64,000 bases of DNA, from contig NZ_BNJG01000001.1 of NCBI RefSeq assembly GCF_016587375.1, forward strand, positions 1-64,000, written 5' to 3'. The position numbers and the translations under genes are program-made. Of this stretch, positions 33,488 through 42,622 are shown piece after piece. Within the stretch, counting starts at the first letter, position 1. Each line of letters begins with the position of its first letter. Under the pieces are notes generated by a model, which was not told where the DNA came from, made no database searches, and worked only from the letters and a program-made list of their open reading frames with translations. Source of the DNA: Ktedonobacter robiniae (lineage in GTDB: Bacteria > Chloroflexota > Ktedonobacteria > Ktedonobacterales > Ktedonobacteraceae).

Positions 33488-35914
33488 CTACATGATAGAG
33501 AGCCTACCAGGCGCAAATGTGCTGGCGGGGAGGACGAGACGTACCGCGACGCCGTGAGATGGCTCACTCTGTATGGTCAGGCTCCCACCAACAATCGCCA
33601 GTAAGGCGCTGTGCGTCAGGAGACCGCCCCCGGTTCCCGTTGTTGTGTTGCTGGCGGAGAGGATGCCCACTCCATCGTCGGCCACAATCACTTCTAGATC
33701 AGGGTCGCAAGAGGCGCTGAGAGTCAACTTAAGCTTACGGTGGACGTCGGCACCACGCGCATGGCGAGCGGCATTGCGCAAGGCTTCCTGGACGGCGGCG
33801 AAAATAAGCTCAGCAATCGCGGGAGGAACCATGTCATCAATGGTACGCGCCGTCTCTTGGGGGACCTGCCACTCCACCTCGTCAAAGGACTGGCGAAAAT
33901 CCTGCGTAATCAGCGTATGAATGGCCTGCATCATGCCATCCCGCTCCAGGCGGTGAGGAGCGCTGGTGACGGTGGCACGCATCATCGCCGCTAGCTGACG
34001 ATGGGCGTCGCTAATGATCGTTACGGCATCGTTGAAGGACTGCTCGGCCTGGTGAGAGTTGATCACCTCCTGGCGTCCCATAATGAAGGGGCGCATGGTC
34101 TCCAGTTTGAGCAGGGCCAGGTGCATCTGGGGCAGAATCTCATCATGCAACACACGCCGCTGCTGTGCGCCCAGAAGTTTCACATCGACCGTGCGCCGCC
34201 GCAGGAGGCCCGCCACGGCCAGCATGGCCTCATGGTCACGCAGGGTATCGAGAATACGCTGCCCACAGGCATGGGCAAGATCCATATCTTCATCGGTAAA
34301 GCCCGCACCGTCTTCGCGCGGCCCCAGGTAGAGCTTCGCCACCAGGCCCAGGTCATCATAGATTGGTACGACCCAGCAGAGGGCCTCGCGCCCCTGCAAG
34401 CGCAGTTGAATGCGATAGGCTTGCACTCTATAGAGTTTGCGCAGGCGACTGGTACGCCTCTCGTTCGATACACTTACTGCTCGTTGTGGCGTGGTCTGTT
34501 GGCGTTCAAGCAAGGGTTTTTCCTGCGTCTCGCTCTCCTCTTCCTCGTGCCAGCGATAGCTAAAGCGACGCTTAATAGGCCCCGCCAGCACATCCAGGCG
34601 CGCGCACTCTACAGCCAGAACATCTTTACAGAGATGGAAGAAGAGATCCTCCATATTCTGCTCGGTCTTGCGCAGGTCCGTTTTAAGCCAGTGACTAAGC
34701 GTTGTGCTGCGCAGGAAGGGACGGAGCATGCTGATATAGCGGTCGTGGGCGGTATAGTTGCTCCAGGTGAAGAGGGCATAAGTACCGGTCGCAAGCGAAG
34801 TCAGAATCAAGAGACCGCTCACATTACTGCGCGTAATGGCCACAAAGCACGCAATACCCACAGCCACCACACAGGAAACGATCACGATACCACGCCACTG
34901 CTCAAAAAAGCCACGGCGCGCCAGCGGGCGTTCGATCAAGATCCCATGCCGCACAACAGAATAGCCAATCAGGAGTAGAATACAGGCCACACAGCCAACG
35001 GCCAGAATATCAATGATCATCAGATTGAGGGGCAACATCTCGGCCTGGTGCCCGCTGACAGGTAAAGAGGCGGGCTGTATTTTTCCATGCCTGAGCCAGT
35101 TGACCATGGACCAGACACCCAGACCCCCCAGACTCGTCGTTAAGGCCACCATCAGCAGCGCGGCCAGGAGCAAACCTGGACGGGCCTGGTGCCACGAGAG
35201 CACAGGCTCCTCCAGTTGTTCCGCCTCCATCTTATCCTCCCAGAACGCATCGACAATATTGTTTCCCAGTGAAACTTTGCGTAGGCGCGTGCGCTTTCCA
35301 ATAAGGAAGAAGAGCAGCACTTTGAGCAGGCGTGCCACCCTGCCTGGCGTAAACCAGGGTCCAATGGCGCAGAACGTCACATAGACCAGAAACATGATGG
35401 GCAGCAGGACCAGGGGCGAGAAATAGCCCGTACTGGTGTCCTGGGGAATATCGTCATAGGCAAAGAGGCGGATCGACCTGGCGAAGGTAAAGGTCGCCTG
35501 GTTGAGTACAAGCAAGAGCAGGACACTGCCACCCAGCAGCGCGCTGCAGAGCAGCAACAGAGGGCGGCGCCGCTCCCATTTCACATTGATTAGCGAGGCA
35601 TAGTGCAGCCCGATCATAAACCAGATGTAGGGAACGCCCAGCGCAGGTAGCCAGATCAGGCGCCAGAGGGTATCGGCAGTGACCAGCGAGGCCGATTGGG
35701 CGTAGGGACCCGAGATCAGCAGGGCATGGATAAAGAAGAAGAGCGCCGAAAGGATCAGCCCGACCACACCCACGCGCGCGATCATACTCCGCCGGTCGCC
35801 ATTGAGCCAGACCGTGCAGGCCAGCCATAAGAAAGCCATCAGGTTAAAGATGGAGAGCGCCAGAGAAAATACATGTGTCAGTTGCATAATGTCAAAAAAA
35901 CCGTTCGTGGTCAT
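33488..35914 (-). CDS. Membrane sensor histidine kinase (NarL/LuxR-type partner)
   Basis: An 808-residue kinase. The N-terminal ~370 residues hold several membrane helices (for example FSLALSIFNLMAFLWLA and IMFLVYVTFCAIGPWF). A soluble sensor region (about 430-570) looks GAF-like. The phospho-acceptor region has QQRRVLHDEILPQMHLALL with the His of HisKA_3-type kinases. The ATPase domain carries EALRNAARHARGADV (N-box) and VIVADDGVGI (G-box). The response regulator gene ends 10 nt upstream, so they form one two-component operon. ATG 35914 is chosen for position; no strong ribosome site is visible, and ATG 35887 is possible. Confidence 0.88.
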   Translation of the reverse strand: MTTNGFFDIMQLTHVFSLALSIFNLMAFLWLACTVWLNGDRRSMIARVGVVGLILSALFFFIHALLISGPYAQSASLVTADTLWRLIWLPALGVPYIWFMIGLHYASLINVKWERRRPLLLLCSALLGGSVLLLLVLNQATFTFARSIRLFAYDDIPQDTSTGYFSPLVLLPIMFLVYVTFCAIGPWFTPGRVARLLKVLLFFLIGKRTRLRKVSLGNNIVDAFWEDKMEAEQLEEPVLSWHQARPGLLLAALLMVALTTSLGGLGVWSMVNWLRHGKIQPASLPVSGHQAEMLPLNLMIIDILAVGCVACILLLIGYSVVRHGILIERPLARRGFFEQWRGIVIVSCVVAVGIACFVAITRSNVSGLLILTSLATGTYALFTWSNYTAHDRYISMLRPFLRSTTLSHWLKTDLRKTEQNMEDLFFHLCKDVLAVECARLDVLAGPIKRRFSYRWHEEEESETQEKPLLERQQTTPQRAVSVSNERRTSRLRKLYRVQAYRIQLRLQGREALCWVVPIYDDLGLVAKLYLGPREDGAGFTDEDMDLAHACGQRILDTLRDHEAMLAVAGLLRRRTVDVKLLGAQQRRVLHDEILPQMHLALLKLETMRPFIMGRQEVINSHQAEQSFNDAVTIISDAHRQLAAMMRATVTSAPHRLERDGMMQAIHTLITQDFRQSFDEVEWQVPQETARTIDDMVPPAIAELIFAAVQEALRNAARHARGADVHRKLKLTLSASCDPDLEVIVADDGVGILSASNTTTGTGGGLLTHSALLAIVGGSLTIQSEPSHGVAVRLVLPASTFAPGRLSIM

Positions 35915-35924
35915 GGCTATACAG

Positions 35925-36686
35925 CTACTTGAAAAGTGGAACCCACTCGCCACGTCGATCCTGCACGAGGGGAGTGCCCTGCTCATCCCACATGATGAGC
36001 CGGTTCTGGAGGTAGATCAGGGTCGCCCGAGCGCGAGCTACCTTATCATCGACGGCATTCTCGCTCAGCCCCCAGGCGGCATAGATACGCCCATTGGTCC
36101 GGCTGACCGCGCGCTTATCATGCAGATTGAGGCGAGCGGCAATCTGCTCGTTGGTCATGCCCTGGGCCATCAGTTCAGCAACGCGGAGTTCGTTCGGCTC
36201 CAACAGGGCGAGTGGCGACTGCTCATCCAGGTCACGCACCTCCTGCACGCGGTCTTCGATCTCCGGGTCCACCAGGCTCCGTCCATTGACGGCATCCTTC
36301 AAAAGTGGCACCAGCATGCTGGGAAGCAGGTAATTACTCTTGCGGACATAGGCATAGTGCGTCAAGATGCCCGCGGCACGAAACTCACGATAGTATTCAT
36401 CGTCATCCTGAATGGAGTAGAAGACCACTGGCATACGGGGTCGTTCACGGCGTATGGCCACGGCGGCGGCGACACCACTCATAGCGTTTCGCCCCACCTG
36501 GGGGTCCTGCAACTGCACATCCATCAAGATCACATCCATGTCGAGCTCAAGTGCCTTCGCGACCGCCTCACGACCAGTCGCGGCCTCCTCAACCACCTGG
36601 ACGCTGCCAGTCGCCTCTAATCCCTCACGCAGCGCCTTGCGCAGCGGTCCATGATCATCAACCAGTAACACCTTTATGCTTGACAT
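35925..36686 (-). CDS. LuxR/NarL-family response regulator
   Basis: A 253-residue protein. A receiver domain (1-130) starts IKVLLVDDHGPLRKALREGL with the phospho-Asp in DVILMDVQL. A C-terminal LuxR-like HTH (about 170-235) reads PNELRVAELMAQGMTNEQIA. It precedes the histidine kinase in the same operon and is its likely phosphorylation target. A C-terminal tail of about 20 residues extends beyond the HTH. Confidence 0.9.
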   Translation of the reverse strand: MSSIKVLLVDDHGPLRKALREGLEATGSVQVVEEAATGREAVAKALELDMDVILMDVQLQDPQVGRNAMSGVAAAVAIRRERPRMPVVFYSIQDDDEYYREFRAAGILTHYAYVRKSNYLLPSMLVPLLKDAVNGRSLVDPEIEDRVQEVRDLDEQSPLALLEPNELRVAELMAQGMTNEQIAARLNLHDKRAVSRTNGRIYAAWGLSENAVDDKVARARATLIYLQNRLIMWDEQGTPLVQDRRGEWVPLFK

Positions 36687-36801
36687 TGCTTCCTGCCTTA
36701 CTCATCGCGCATCACACAAATCAATGCGTCACCAGTATAGCAAGTTTTGTGTCCCTCGCCCAGGGTTCGCGCGCAGCAAAATATGCACACAAGACACAGG
36801 G

Positions 36802-36861
36802 AGAGCGCGAACGCCAGTGAGATGGGACCTCTCTTTTGCGGTGAGATGGCATTCGCGCTCT
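36802..36861. repeat. Inverted repeat (15-bp arms, one mismatch)
   Basis: Arms 36802-36816 and 36847-36861 match at 14 of 15 positions around a 30-nt loop that contains a GTGAGATGG direct repeat. It lies between the response regulator start and the 3' end of the SGNH gene. Confidence 0.6.
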
Positions 36862-36897
36862 TGACTAAGATAAGGCCTACAGGGTGTTCAAGCGGGG

Positions 36898-37746
36898 CTA
36901 ATAGCCCAGAGTATCCTCAAAAGTTTGCGCGATGACCTGGTAACCCGCATCCTTTGAATGGATATCCTTGAATACACTACACATCCAGGTATAGGTACAG
37001 ATGTTGGGATTGGGTGTGGTAGTACCCCCAAAGCGCGAAAAGACATCCGCTATTAGCCCATAGCCCGCCACATCCTGTGCCAGATGCTGGTTGACGAGCT
37101 GGGTATAGGGCACAGAGTTCGGGCAGATGTTTTGATAGGGATCGTAGTAGTTCATCAGCACAATATCCCCGGTCACGACCCCATTGACCGTCAGGGCAGC
37201 GCGGATCTTGGGCAGAATCACCTGTGTCAGGTTGGCATCCAGTTGGGCGAGTTCGGCATTAAAACTGGCAACATCCGTGGCACAGGTCGAGGTATTGAGG
37301 CTGCCTTTGATATCGTTGGCGCCAATATCCAGCGTCACCGGACTGACCTTGCCAGGATTGAGGTACAGGTAGAGCAGGGCCGCGTCAAGTTGATCGCCAA
37401 CATAGGGATACTTGCGCAGGTAGGAATAGGGGCATCCCCCCTTGATCATCGTCGTACTCGTCTCCCCGGGGCAGGCAAAGTTCGCCAGTGACGTTGTCCC
37501 ATGCCCCTTCAAGTTAGAGTAGAGATAGTCCGCATAGCCATGACTAAAATCCAGGTCGGGCTGGAAACCAAAGGCAAGTGAATCACCCACAGCAAGATAA
37601 TGCTGTTTGGGTCCAACCAGGGTTACCTGCGCATGGGCAGAGGCAGCACCAACGGAGAATGTGAGGGACAATAACATGGTCAACAGCAAGGAGGTCGCCA
37701 GGCGGCGAAGAGGAAACTGTTTACGCAAAAAAGTCTTTTCAAGCAC
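36898..37746 (-). CDS. Secreted SGNH/GDSL hydrolase
   Basis: A 282-residue exported esterase/lipase-like protein. A signal peptide (RRLATSLLLTMLLSLTFSVG, AASAHA cleavage region) is followed by SGNH blocks: HYLAVGDSLAFGF (nucleophile Ser), the block II Gly region, VTLDIGANDIKG (Asn) and the C-terminal KDIHSKDAGYQVIA with catalytic Asp and His. Six or more Cys suggest disulfides outside the cell. It resembles actinobacterial SGNH lipases. The GTG start at 37746 has AGGAG 9 nt upstream. Confidence 0.85.
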   Translation of the reverse strand: MLEKTFLRKQFPLRRLATSLLLTMLLSLTFSVGAASAHAQVTLVGPKQHYLAVGDSLAFGFQPDLDFSHGYADYLYSNLKGHGTTSLANFACPGETSTTMIKGGCPYSYLRKYPYVGDQLDAALLYLYLNPGKVSPVTLDIGANDIKGSLNTSTCATDVASFNAELAQLDANLTQVILPKIRAALTVNGVVTGDIVLMNYYDPYQNICPNSVPYTQLVNQHLAQDVAGYGLIADVFSRFGGTTTPNPNICTYTWMCSVFKDIHSKDAGYQVIAQTFEDTLGY

Positions 37747-38007
37747 GTCCTTGTACTCCTGTCATATGGACAAGTAGAGAGCTTGTCGTCCGTTCCTTCG
37801 TACGTTAAACAGGAGAGAGGTATCCATCCTGAGGTAGAGTATACCTGGGAAGGGCGCGGATTTCAAGCAAGAAATCCGTCGCGATGCGTGCCACGCTGCT
37901 TATGGAGCACACGTAGAAGGTTGCTAAACTTCAATGTAGAGAATATACAGTTCTGGGGGTGCTTGGTTTTATAGCACTAATAAGCAGCATCAGGGGAGTT
38001 GTAATAT

Positions 38008-38115
38008 ATGCCTGTCTACGAATTTGCATGCCCAACATGTCGAACGCACTTCGACGAGTTACGAAGTTTTCTATTGAAAATTAATATAGTCTTACATGAG
38101 CATATACACAGATAG
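38008..38115 (+). pseudogene. Truncated FmdB-type zinc-ribbon protein (35 aa)
   Basis: The frame begins MPVYEFACPTCRTHFDELRS, the start of FmdB-like zinc ribbons, preceded by GGGGAG 9 nt upstream. After that the family-like sequence stops and the reading ends in unrelated residues at a TAG, so the second CxxC and Ser-rich tail are lost. Only one CxxC remains, so it should not hold zinc on its own. It lies about 320 nt before the zinc/manganese transport operon. No repair in other frames was found. Confidence 0.6.
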
Positions 38116-38204
38116 GTATAGGCGCCAGGAGTAGCGTTGCTTTCTTCCCCTGGCAACGAGTGCCGTGCATACCGCTTGCATTTGGGTCTAAAATTTCAGA
38201 ATTC

Positions 38205-38284
38205 TTGAGATTTCGTCTCATTAGCTATTGACACTTCATCTCAATAAATGGTACCGTAGAGGCATATTGATATCTTGTATCAAT
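38205..38284 (+). promoter_or_regulatory. Promoter with operator-like repeats before the metal ABC operon
   Basis: TTGACA (38228-38233) and TACCGT (38252-38257) are spaced 18 nt apart. TTGAGATTTCGTCTCA (38205-38220) contains the inverted repeat TGAGA/TCTCA, and its half CATCTCAA recurs at 38237-38244 within the spacer. A second inverted repeat ATTGATATCTTGTATCAAT spans 38266-38284. Such arrangement suggests control by a metal-responsive repressor (Zur, MntR or DtxR type), which is not encoded here. Confidence 0.5.
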
Positions 38285-38433
38285 AGCTAAAAAACACCGT
38301 GTGGCTTCTGGAAACCTTCGTCGAAGATACGTTTCTCAGACAGGGAACAGAAGCGCTTTTATAAGCCAGACAGGTATTTCTGATTACCTGTTGTCCATGG
38401 TGCATATTTCTGTTTCGTTCAAGGAGGAATTCT

Positions 38434-39375
38434 ATGTCTCCCTCGCGTCGTGCAGCGTTTCCGTCTGCACTCATCAGTATGTTCTTCCTACTGGTCCTTG
38501 CGGCCTGTGGTGGAAGTAACGCTCAGGGGTCGTCTGCTGCAAATAGCAATTCTGGGAAGACGATTGAAGTGGTGGCCGCCGAAAACTTCTGGGGCAGTAT
38601 CGCCTCCCAGGTAGGTGGGAGCCATGTCCATGTCACCAGCCTGATCGTCGATCCCAATGCCGATCCCCATGACTATGAACCAACCACGGCTAATGCGAGA
38701 GTGGTCGCTGACGCGCAGTATGTCATCTTCAATGGCGCAGGCTATGATCCCTGGATGGACAAGCTCTTGAAGGCCAATCCAGCAAGTGGGCGCAAAGAAT
38801 TGAATGTGGGCGACTTTAATGGCAAACACGAAGGCGATAATCCCCACATGTGGTATAACCCCGATTACGTGACTGCCGTGGCCAATAAGATTCGTGATGA
38901 CCTGAAGACTCTCGATCCGGGAGATACTGCCGCCTTTGATCAATCGGACCAGGCTTTTCTTACAGACGGGCTGAAGCAGTATCATACGCTGATCGCGGAT
39001 ATTAAAGCGAAGTATGGCGACACGCCGGTCGGGGCGACGGAGAGCATATTCTCCTATCTCGCGCCCGCTCTGGGACTGAAGTTGGTCACGCCGTATTCGT
39101 ATCTCAAGGCTGTTTCTGAGGGGGAAGATATTTCTGCCGGCGATGAAGCGACCGTTGAGCAGCAGATCAAACAGAAACAGATCAAAGTCTTGATTTACAA
39201 TTCGCAGAATACGCCCAATAATGTCCAGGCCTTGATCAACCTGGCGAAGGCCAATAACATTCCTGTTGCTACCATCACGGAGACGCTGACTCCGGCGACT
39301 GCTTCATTTGAAGCATGGCAATCAGCGCAACTCCAGGGCATCGAAACCACCCTCGCGCAAGCGACGGGCAAATAG
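38434..39375 (+). CDS. znuA: Zinc/manganese-type ABC transporter substrate-binding lipoprotein
   Basis: A 313-residue cluster A-I solute-binding protein. The N-terminus is a lipoprotein signal ending in LVLAACGG (lipobox Cys 25). Metal-ligand regions are DPNADPHDYEPTTAN, NPHMWYNPDYV, and the C-terminal TETLTPA. No His-rich loop, so a manganese ligand set is as likely as zinc. AAGGAGG is 6 nt before the ATG. It is the first of four genes for metal import. Confidence 0.9.
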   Translation: MSPSRRAAFPSALISMFFLLVLAACGGSNAQGSSAANSNSGKTIEVVAAENFWGSIASQVGGSHVHVTSLIVDPNADPHDYEPTTANARVVADAQYVIFNGAGYDPWMDKLLKANPASGRKELNVGDFNGKHEGDNPHMWYNPDYVTAVANKIRDDLKTLDPGDTAAFDQSDQAFLTDGLKQYHTLIADIKAKYGDTPVGATESIFSYLAPALGLKLVTPYSYLKAVSEGEDISAGDEATVEQQIKQKQIKVLIYNSQNTPNNVQALINLAKANNIPVATITETLTPATASFEAWQSAQLQGIETTLAQATGK

Positions 39376-39377
39376 CG

Positions 39378-39413
39378 CATTGGCGCGGCAAGCCAAAACT
39401 TGCCGCGCCAATG
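39378..39413. repeat. Intra-operon hairpin (15-bp arms)
   Basis: Perfect arms 39378-39392 and 39399-39413 with loop CCAAAA lie between the binding-protein stop (39375) and the ATPase ribosome site. It may stabilise the upstream message so that the binding protein is made in excess. Confidence 0.8.
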
Positions 39414-39428
39414 GAGGTACATAACACA

Positions 39429-40295
39429 ATGGTTAATACATCCTCTTCTCCGTCACCTGTTCCCACTCCTGTCTCACTTACCCCTATTATCCAGGTGGAA
39501 GATGCGGCGGTCGTCCTTGGTGGGCGTATGATCTGGCAGCAGGTAAACCTGAGCGTCCAGCCAGGCGAATTTCTGGCGATCCTGGGACCTAATGGCGCGG
39601 GCAAGTCGACACTGCTCAAAGCCATGCTCGGGCTGCTTCCCCTTGCGGCAGGAAATATTATCGTCCTTGGGCATCCCGCCCAGCGGGGCCATGTCGCCAT
39701 CGGCTATGTTCCCCAACGGCGTCATTTTGAGGCCGATGTGCGTGTACGAGGACGGAGTATTGTACGTCTTGGGCTGGATGGAGCTCACTGGGGATTACCC
39801 CTGCCTCTGCTTCAGCGCCGTAAGACACGTGAAACTGAGGCCTGCGTGCAGGAGGCCATTGATCGTGTTGGTGCGAGCACGTACGCGGATCGGCCCATTG
39901 GTGAGTTATCTGGCGGAGAGCAACAACGCCTGCTAATCGCTCAAGCCCTGGTCAAGCGTCCTCGTATCCTGGCCCTGGATGAACCTCTCGACAGTTTGGA
40001 CCTGCGTAATCAGCAAGGTGTTGCGGGAGTGATCCGGCAGGTTAGCCGGGAAACGGAGGCAGCGGTGCTGCTGGTGGCGCATGATGTCAACCCCATTCTG
40101 TCGGCTGTTGATCGCGTGGTGTATGTCGCACACGGCCAGATTGCCGTCGGGAGACCAGAAGAGGTGATCACGACAGAGACGCTTTCGCGCCTCTACAATA
40201 CGCCCATTGAGGTCCTGCACGCCAGCGATGGGCGTATTGTCGTGGTTGGGCAACCCGAAGAGGAGGCGAGCTATCATGCACATCGTCTTCGCTGA
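39429..40295 (+). CDS. znuC: Zinc/manganese-type ABC transporter ATP-binding protein
   Basis: A 288-residue ABC ATPase: Walker A GPNGAGKST, YVPQRRHFEADVRVRG, LSGGEQQRLLIAQAL, Walker B RILALDEPLDSLD, H-loop LVAHDVNPILSAVD. A Ser/Pro-rich N-tail of about 20 residues precedes the domain. GGAGG lies 11 nt before ATG 39429. The 3' end overlaps the first permease gene by 20 nt. The paralogue at 14488 shares the same motifs throughout. Confidence 0.9.
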   Translation: MVNTSSSPSPVPTPVSLTPIIQVEDAAVVLGGRMIWQQVNLSVQPGEFLAILGPNGAGKSTLLKAMLGLLPLAAGNIIVLGHPAQRGHVAIGYVPQRRHFEADVRVRGRSIVRLGLDGAHWGLPLPLLQRRKTRETEACVQEAIDRVGASTYADRPIGELSGGEQQRLLIAQALVKRPRILALDEPLDSLDLRNQQGVAGVIRQVSRETEAAVLLVAHDVNPILSAVDRVVYVAHGQIAVGRPEEVITTETLSRLYNTPIEVLHASDGRIVVVGQPEEEASYHAHRLR

Positions 40296-41187
40296 TGCAA
40301 ACCCCTTCTCCTGGGACCTCATCGCGGATCTCCAGCTTCTCCTGCACTATCACTTCATGCAAAACGCGTACCTCGCGGGTACGCTTGTCGCCATAGCGGC
40401 AGGCGTGATGGGCTATTTTATGGTGTTGCGCGACCAGAGCTTCGCGGGTCATAGCCTGGCGAACGTCGGCTTTGCTGGAGCGACGGGGGCCGCTCTCTTA
40501 GGGATTGCACCCGTCATTGGACTCTTTCTCGCGGGCCTGCTTGCGGCGGTGGGTATCCAGACGCTGAGTAGTACGGCTCGACAGCATCGCCAGAGCGACA
40601 TTGCGGTTGGGGCCGTTTTCACTGCCTCACTGGCGCTGGGCTTCCTCTTTCTTCACCTCTCCACAGCCGAGTACGCGGGCGGCGTCTATACGGTTCTGTT
40701 TGGGAACGTACTCGGTATTAGCGACGCGGATGTAGGCATCATTGCCTATTCAACACTGCTCCTGCTCGCTGTTATGTTCTGCATCGCGCGTCCCCTCTTT
40801 TTTGCTTCTCTTGATCCCAATGTGGCGGCGGCGCACCGGGTTCCTGTTCGTGCGCTCTCCCTTGGATTCCTTGTGCTCCTGGCACTGGAGGTTGCCGTCG
40901 CCGTACAGGTCATTGGAGTCTTGCTCATCTTTGCTCTTCTGGTGACGCCAGCAGCGATTGCGCATGCTGTCACGACTCGTCCTGTTGTGGCTGTGCTTGT
41001 TGCGATGATCCTGGCGCTGCTCTTTACCTGGGTCGGACTCGCCATTGGCTATGCCACGCCCTATCCAGTCGGCTTTTTCATCACCACCTTTGCCTTTGGC
41101 ACCTACGTCCTGGTACGCGGCGTACGCTTCATCCAAACGGCTCTTTTACGCCAATACGCTCGCCTACAGAGAGAAGAAATCATATGA
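40276..41187 (+). CDS. znuB: Metal ABC transporter permease 1
   Basis: A 303-residue ABC-3 family permease with about eight to nine membrane helices. It has the family stretch FMQNAYLAGTLVAIAAGVMG, MVLRDQSFAGHSLANVGFAG, and the C-terminal PAAIAHAVTTRP that contacts the ATPase. AGGAGG is 9 nt before the ATG. Its stop overlaps the next permease start (ATGA). Confidence 0.9.
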   Translation: MHIVFADANPFSWDLIADLQLLLHYHFMQNAYLAGTLVAIAAGVMGYFMVLRDQSFAGHSLANVGFAGATGAALLGIAPVIGLFLAGLLAAVGIQTLSSTARQHRQSDIAVGAVFTASLALGFLFLHLSTAEYAGGVYTVLFGNVLGISDADVGIIAYSTLLLLAVMFCIARPLFFASLDPNVAAAHRVPVRALSLGFLVLLALEVAVAVQVIGVLLIFALLVTPAAIAHAVTTRPVVAVLVAMILALLFTWVGLAIGYATPYPVGFFITTFAFGTYVLVRGVRFIQTALLRQYARLQREEII

Positions 41188-42092
41188 GAATTACCATAGC
41201 AACTGCACTGCCCCCATTTACCCTCAATCTCTGGCAGGATCTCCAGGTAATGCTGAGTTACGACTTTATGCGCCAGGCCCTCCTTGCTGGAACGCTCTTG
41301 AGTATCGTTGCCGGGCTGGTTGGCTATTTTGTCGTCCTGCGCCACCAGGCGTTCGCGGGAGAGTCGCTTTCGGATGTTGCTTTTACTGGAGCGCTGGGTG
41401 GTGCGGCATTAGGCATCAACCCTATCCTCAGCCTGATCATTACAACCGTGGTTGTCGCCCTCGCGATGGGAGGATTTGGTGAGCGATTGCGAGGGCGGGA
41501 TGTAGCCATTGGCACGGTCTTGTCCTGGGTGCTTGGATTAGGCGTCTTCTTTCTGAGCCTGTTTACAGCGCATATGAGCGGGACAGGAACGGGCTTTTCA
41601 GGGGTTACCGTGCTCTTTGGCAATATCCTGGGAGTATCGACAGATCAACTGCGAACGATTGTCCTTGTGAGTGGAGGAGTAATGGTTCTTCTCTTACTGT
41701 TTGCGAGGCCCCTGCTCTTCGCATCTCTTGACCCCGATGTCGCAGCAGCTCATGGCGTACCGGTGCGCGCACTTGGCCTGGGTTTTATGGTGCTGCTGGC
41801 CATCACAGTCAGTGAAGCGACTCTGTCTGTGGGAGCATTACTGGTGTTCGCGCTGCTGCTTTTGCCAGCGGCCATTGCATATCAGGTAGTCAGCCGTCCT
41901 CTGGCAGCTCTTGGTCTTGCCGCTATCCTCGCCGTCGCATGTACCTGGGTTGGCATAGCGATTGGCTTCTACACAGGATATCCAAGTAGTGTCTGTATCA
42001 GCCTGCTCGCTTTTGTCAGCTATGTTGTAGTTGTTGGAGGGAGTAGTCGCGTGGTACAGGTATGGAGAAAGAAAAAGATCATTCGCGCTTGA
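41184..42092 (+). CDS. Metal ABC transporter permease 2
   Basis: A 302-residue paralogue of the preceding permease: FMRQALLAGTLLSIVAGLVG, VVLRHQAFAGESLSDVAFTG, GVTVLFGNILGVSTDQLR and PAAIAYQVVSRP. Two different permeases in one operon imply a heterodimeric channel. Translation is coupled to permease 1 through the ATGA overlap. Confidence 0.9.
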   Translation: MRITIATALPPFTLNLWQDLQVMLSYDFMRQALLAGTLLSIVAGLVGYFVVLRHQAFAGESLSDVAFTGALGGAALGINPILSLIITTVVVALAMGGFGERLRGRDVAIGTVLSWVLGLGVFFLSLFTAHMSGTGTGFSGVTVLFGNILGVSTDQLRTIVLVSGGVMVLLLLFARPLLFASLDPDVAAAHGVPVRALGLGFMVLLAITVSEATLSVGALLVFALLLLPAAIAYQVVSRPLAALGLAAILAVACTWVGIAIGFYTGYPSSVCISLLAFVSYVVVVGGSSRVVQVWRKKKIIRA

Positions 42093-42125
42093 GAGTGTCG
42101 TATGGACTCATATTTTTCAACAAAC

Positions 42126-42171
42126 CGCCGCAGGAGTCCCCTGTCGTTCACGCGTGGGGACTCCTGCGGCG
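42126..42171. repeat. Inverted repeat after the metal ABC operon (16-bp arms)
   Basis: Perfect arms 42126-42141 and 42156-42171 around a 14-nt loop, 33 nt after the last permease stop; the likely 3' end structure of the operon. Confidence 0.75.
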
Positions 42172-42239
42172 TTCCTTCTTGGAGAGGAGGAGAGAGGCAA
42201 GTTCACACAAGTAATGCATTGACATATATCGGTGAAGAT

Positions 42240-42570
42240 AGGACATTTGTTCGCATAAAATCCGAACACTACTCACCCAGGAACTTACAATCCAGGCAAA
42301 GCAGCAGTTAGGAGCCGGGTTCACATCGAGCGGGGAGGTTCACATCACCACCACAGCACAAGGGACAACGACCATACAGGCGACAGGGACAAGCGCATGG
42401 GTATATCAGTTCTCCCAAGCTGAGCAGGAGCGCATCAAGGCTAACATTGCAGGCAAGAGCCAAACCCAGGCCAAGAGCCTGTTATTAGCACACACAGGCG
42501 TACAATCTGTTTCTTTCTCCCATAATGCGGCCCTTCCAGATACTCAACATATTCGCTTGGTGTTCACTAC
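42240..42570 (+). pseudogene. C-terminal fragment of an unidentified protein
   Basis: A start-less open frame (no good start codon or ribosome site) reads LTQELTIQAKQQLGAGFTSS, then SAWVYQFSQAEQERIKANIA and GKSQTQAKSLLLAHTGVQSV. This looks like the tail of a large extracellular or baseplate-J-like protein of the kind seen in Chloroflexota, with the GKS..A..LL...GVxSV pattern. It continues in frame into the tnpB remnant, so it is a chimeric scar and not a functional gene. The identification of the parent family is weak. Confidence 0.45.
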
Positions 42571-42622
42571 CAATGAAGGGGATAAACGGTACCAGAAAAG
42601 ATACAGATATGAGACGAAAAAG

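Noticed and set aside
42031..42311. Short frames across the hairpin after the metal operon
   Set aside because: They overlap the permease end and the inverted repeat, and resemble nothing.
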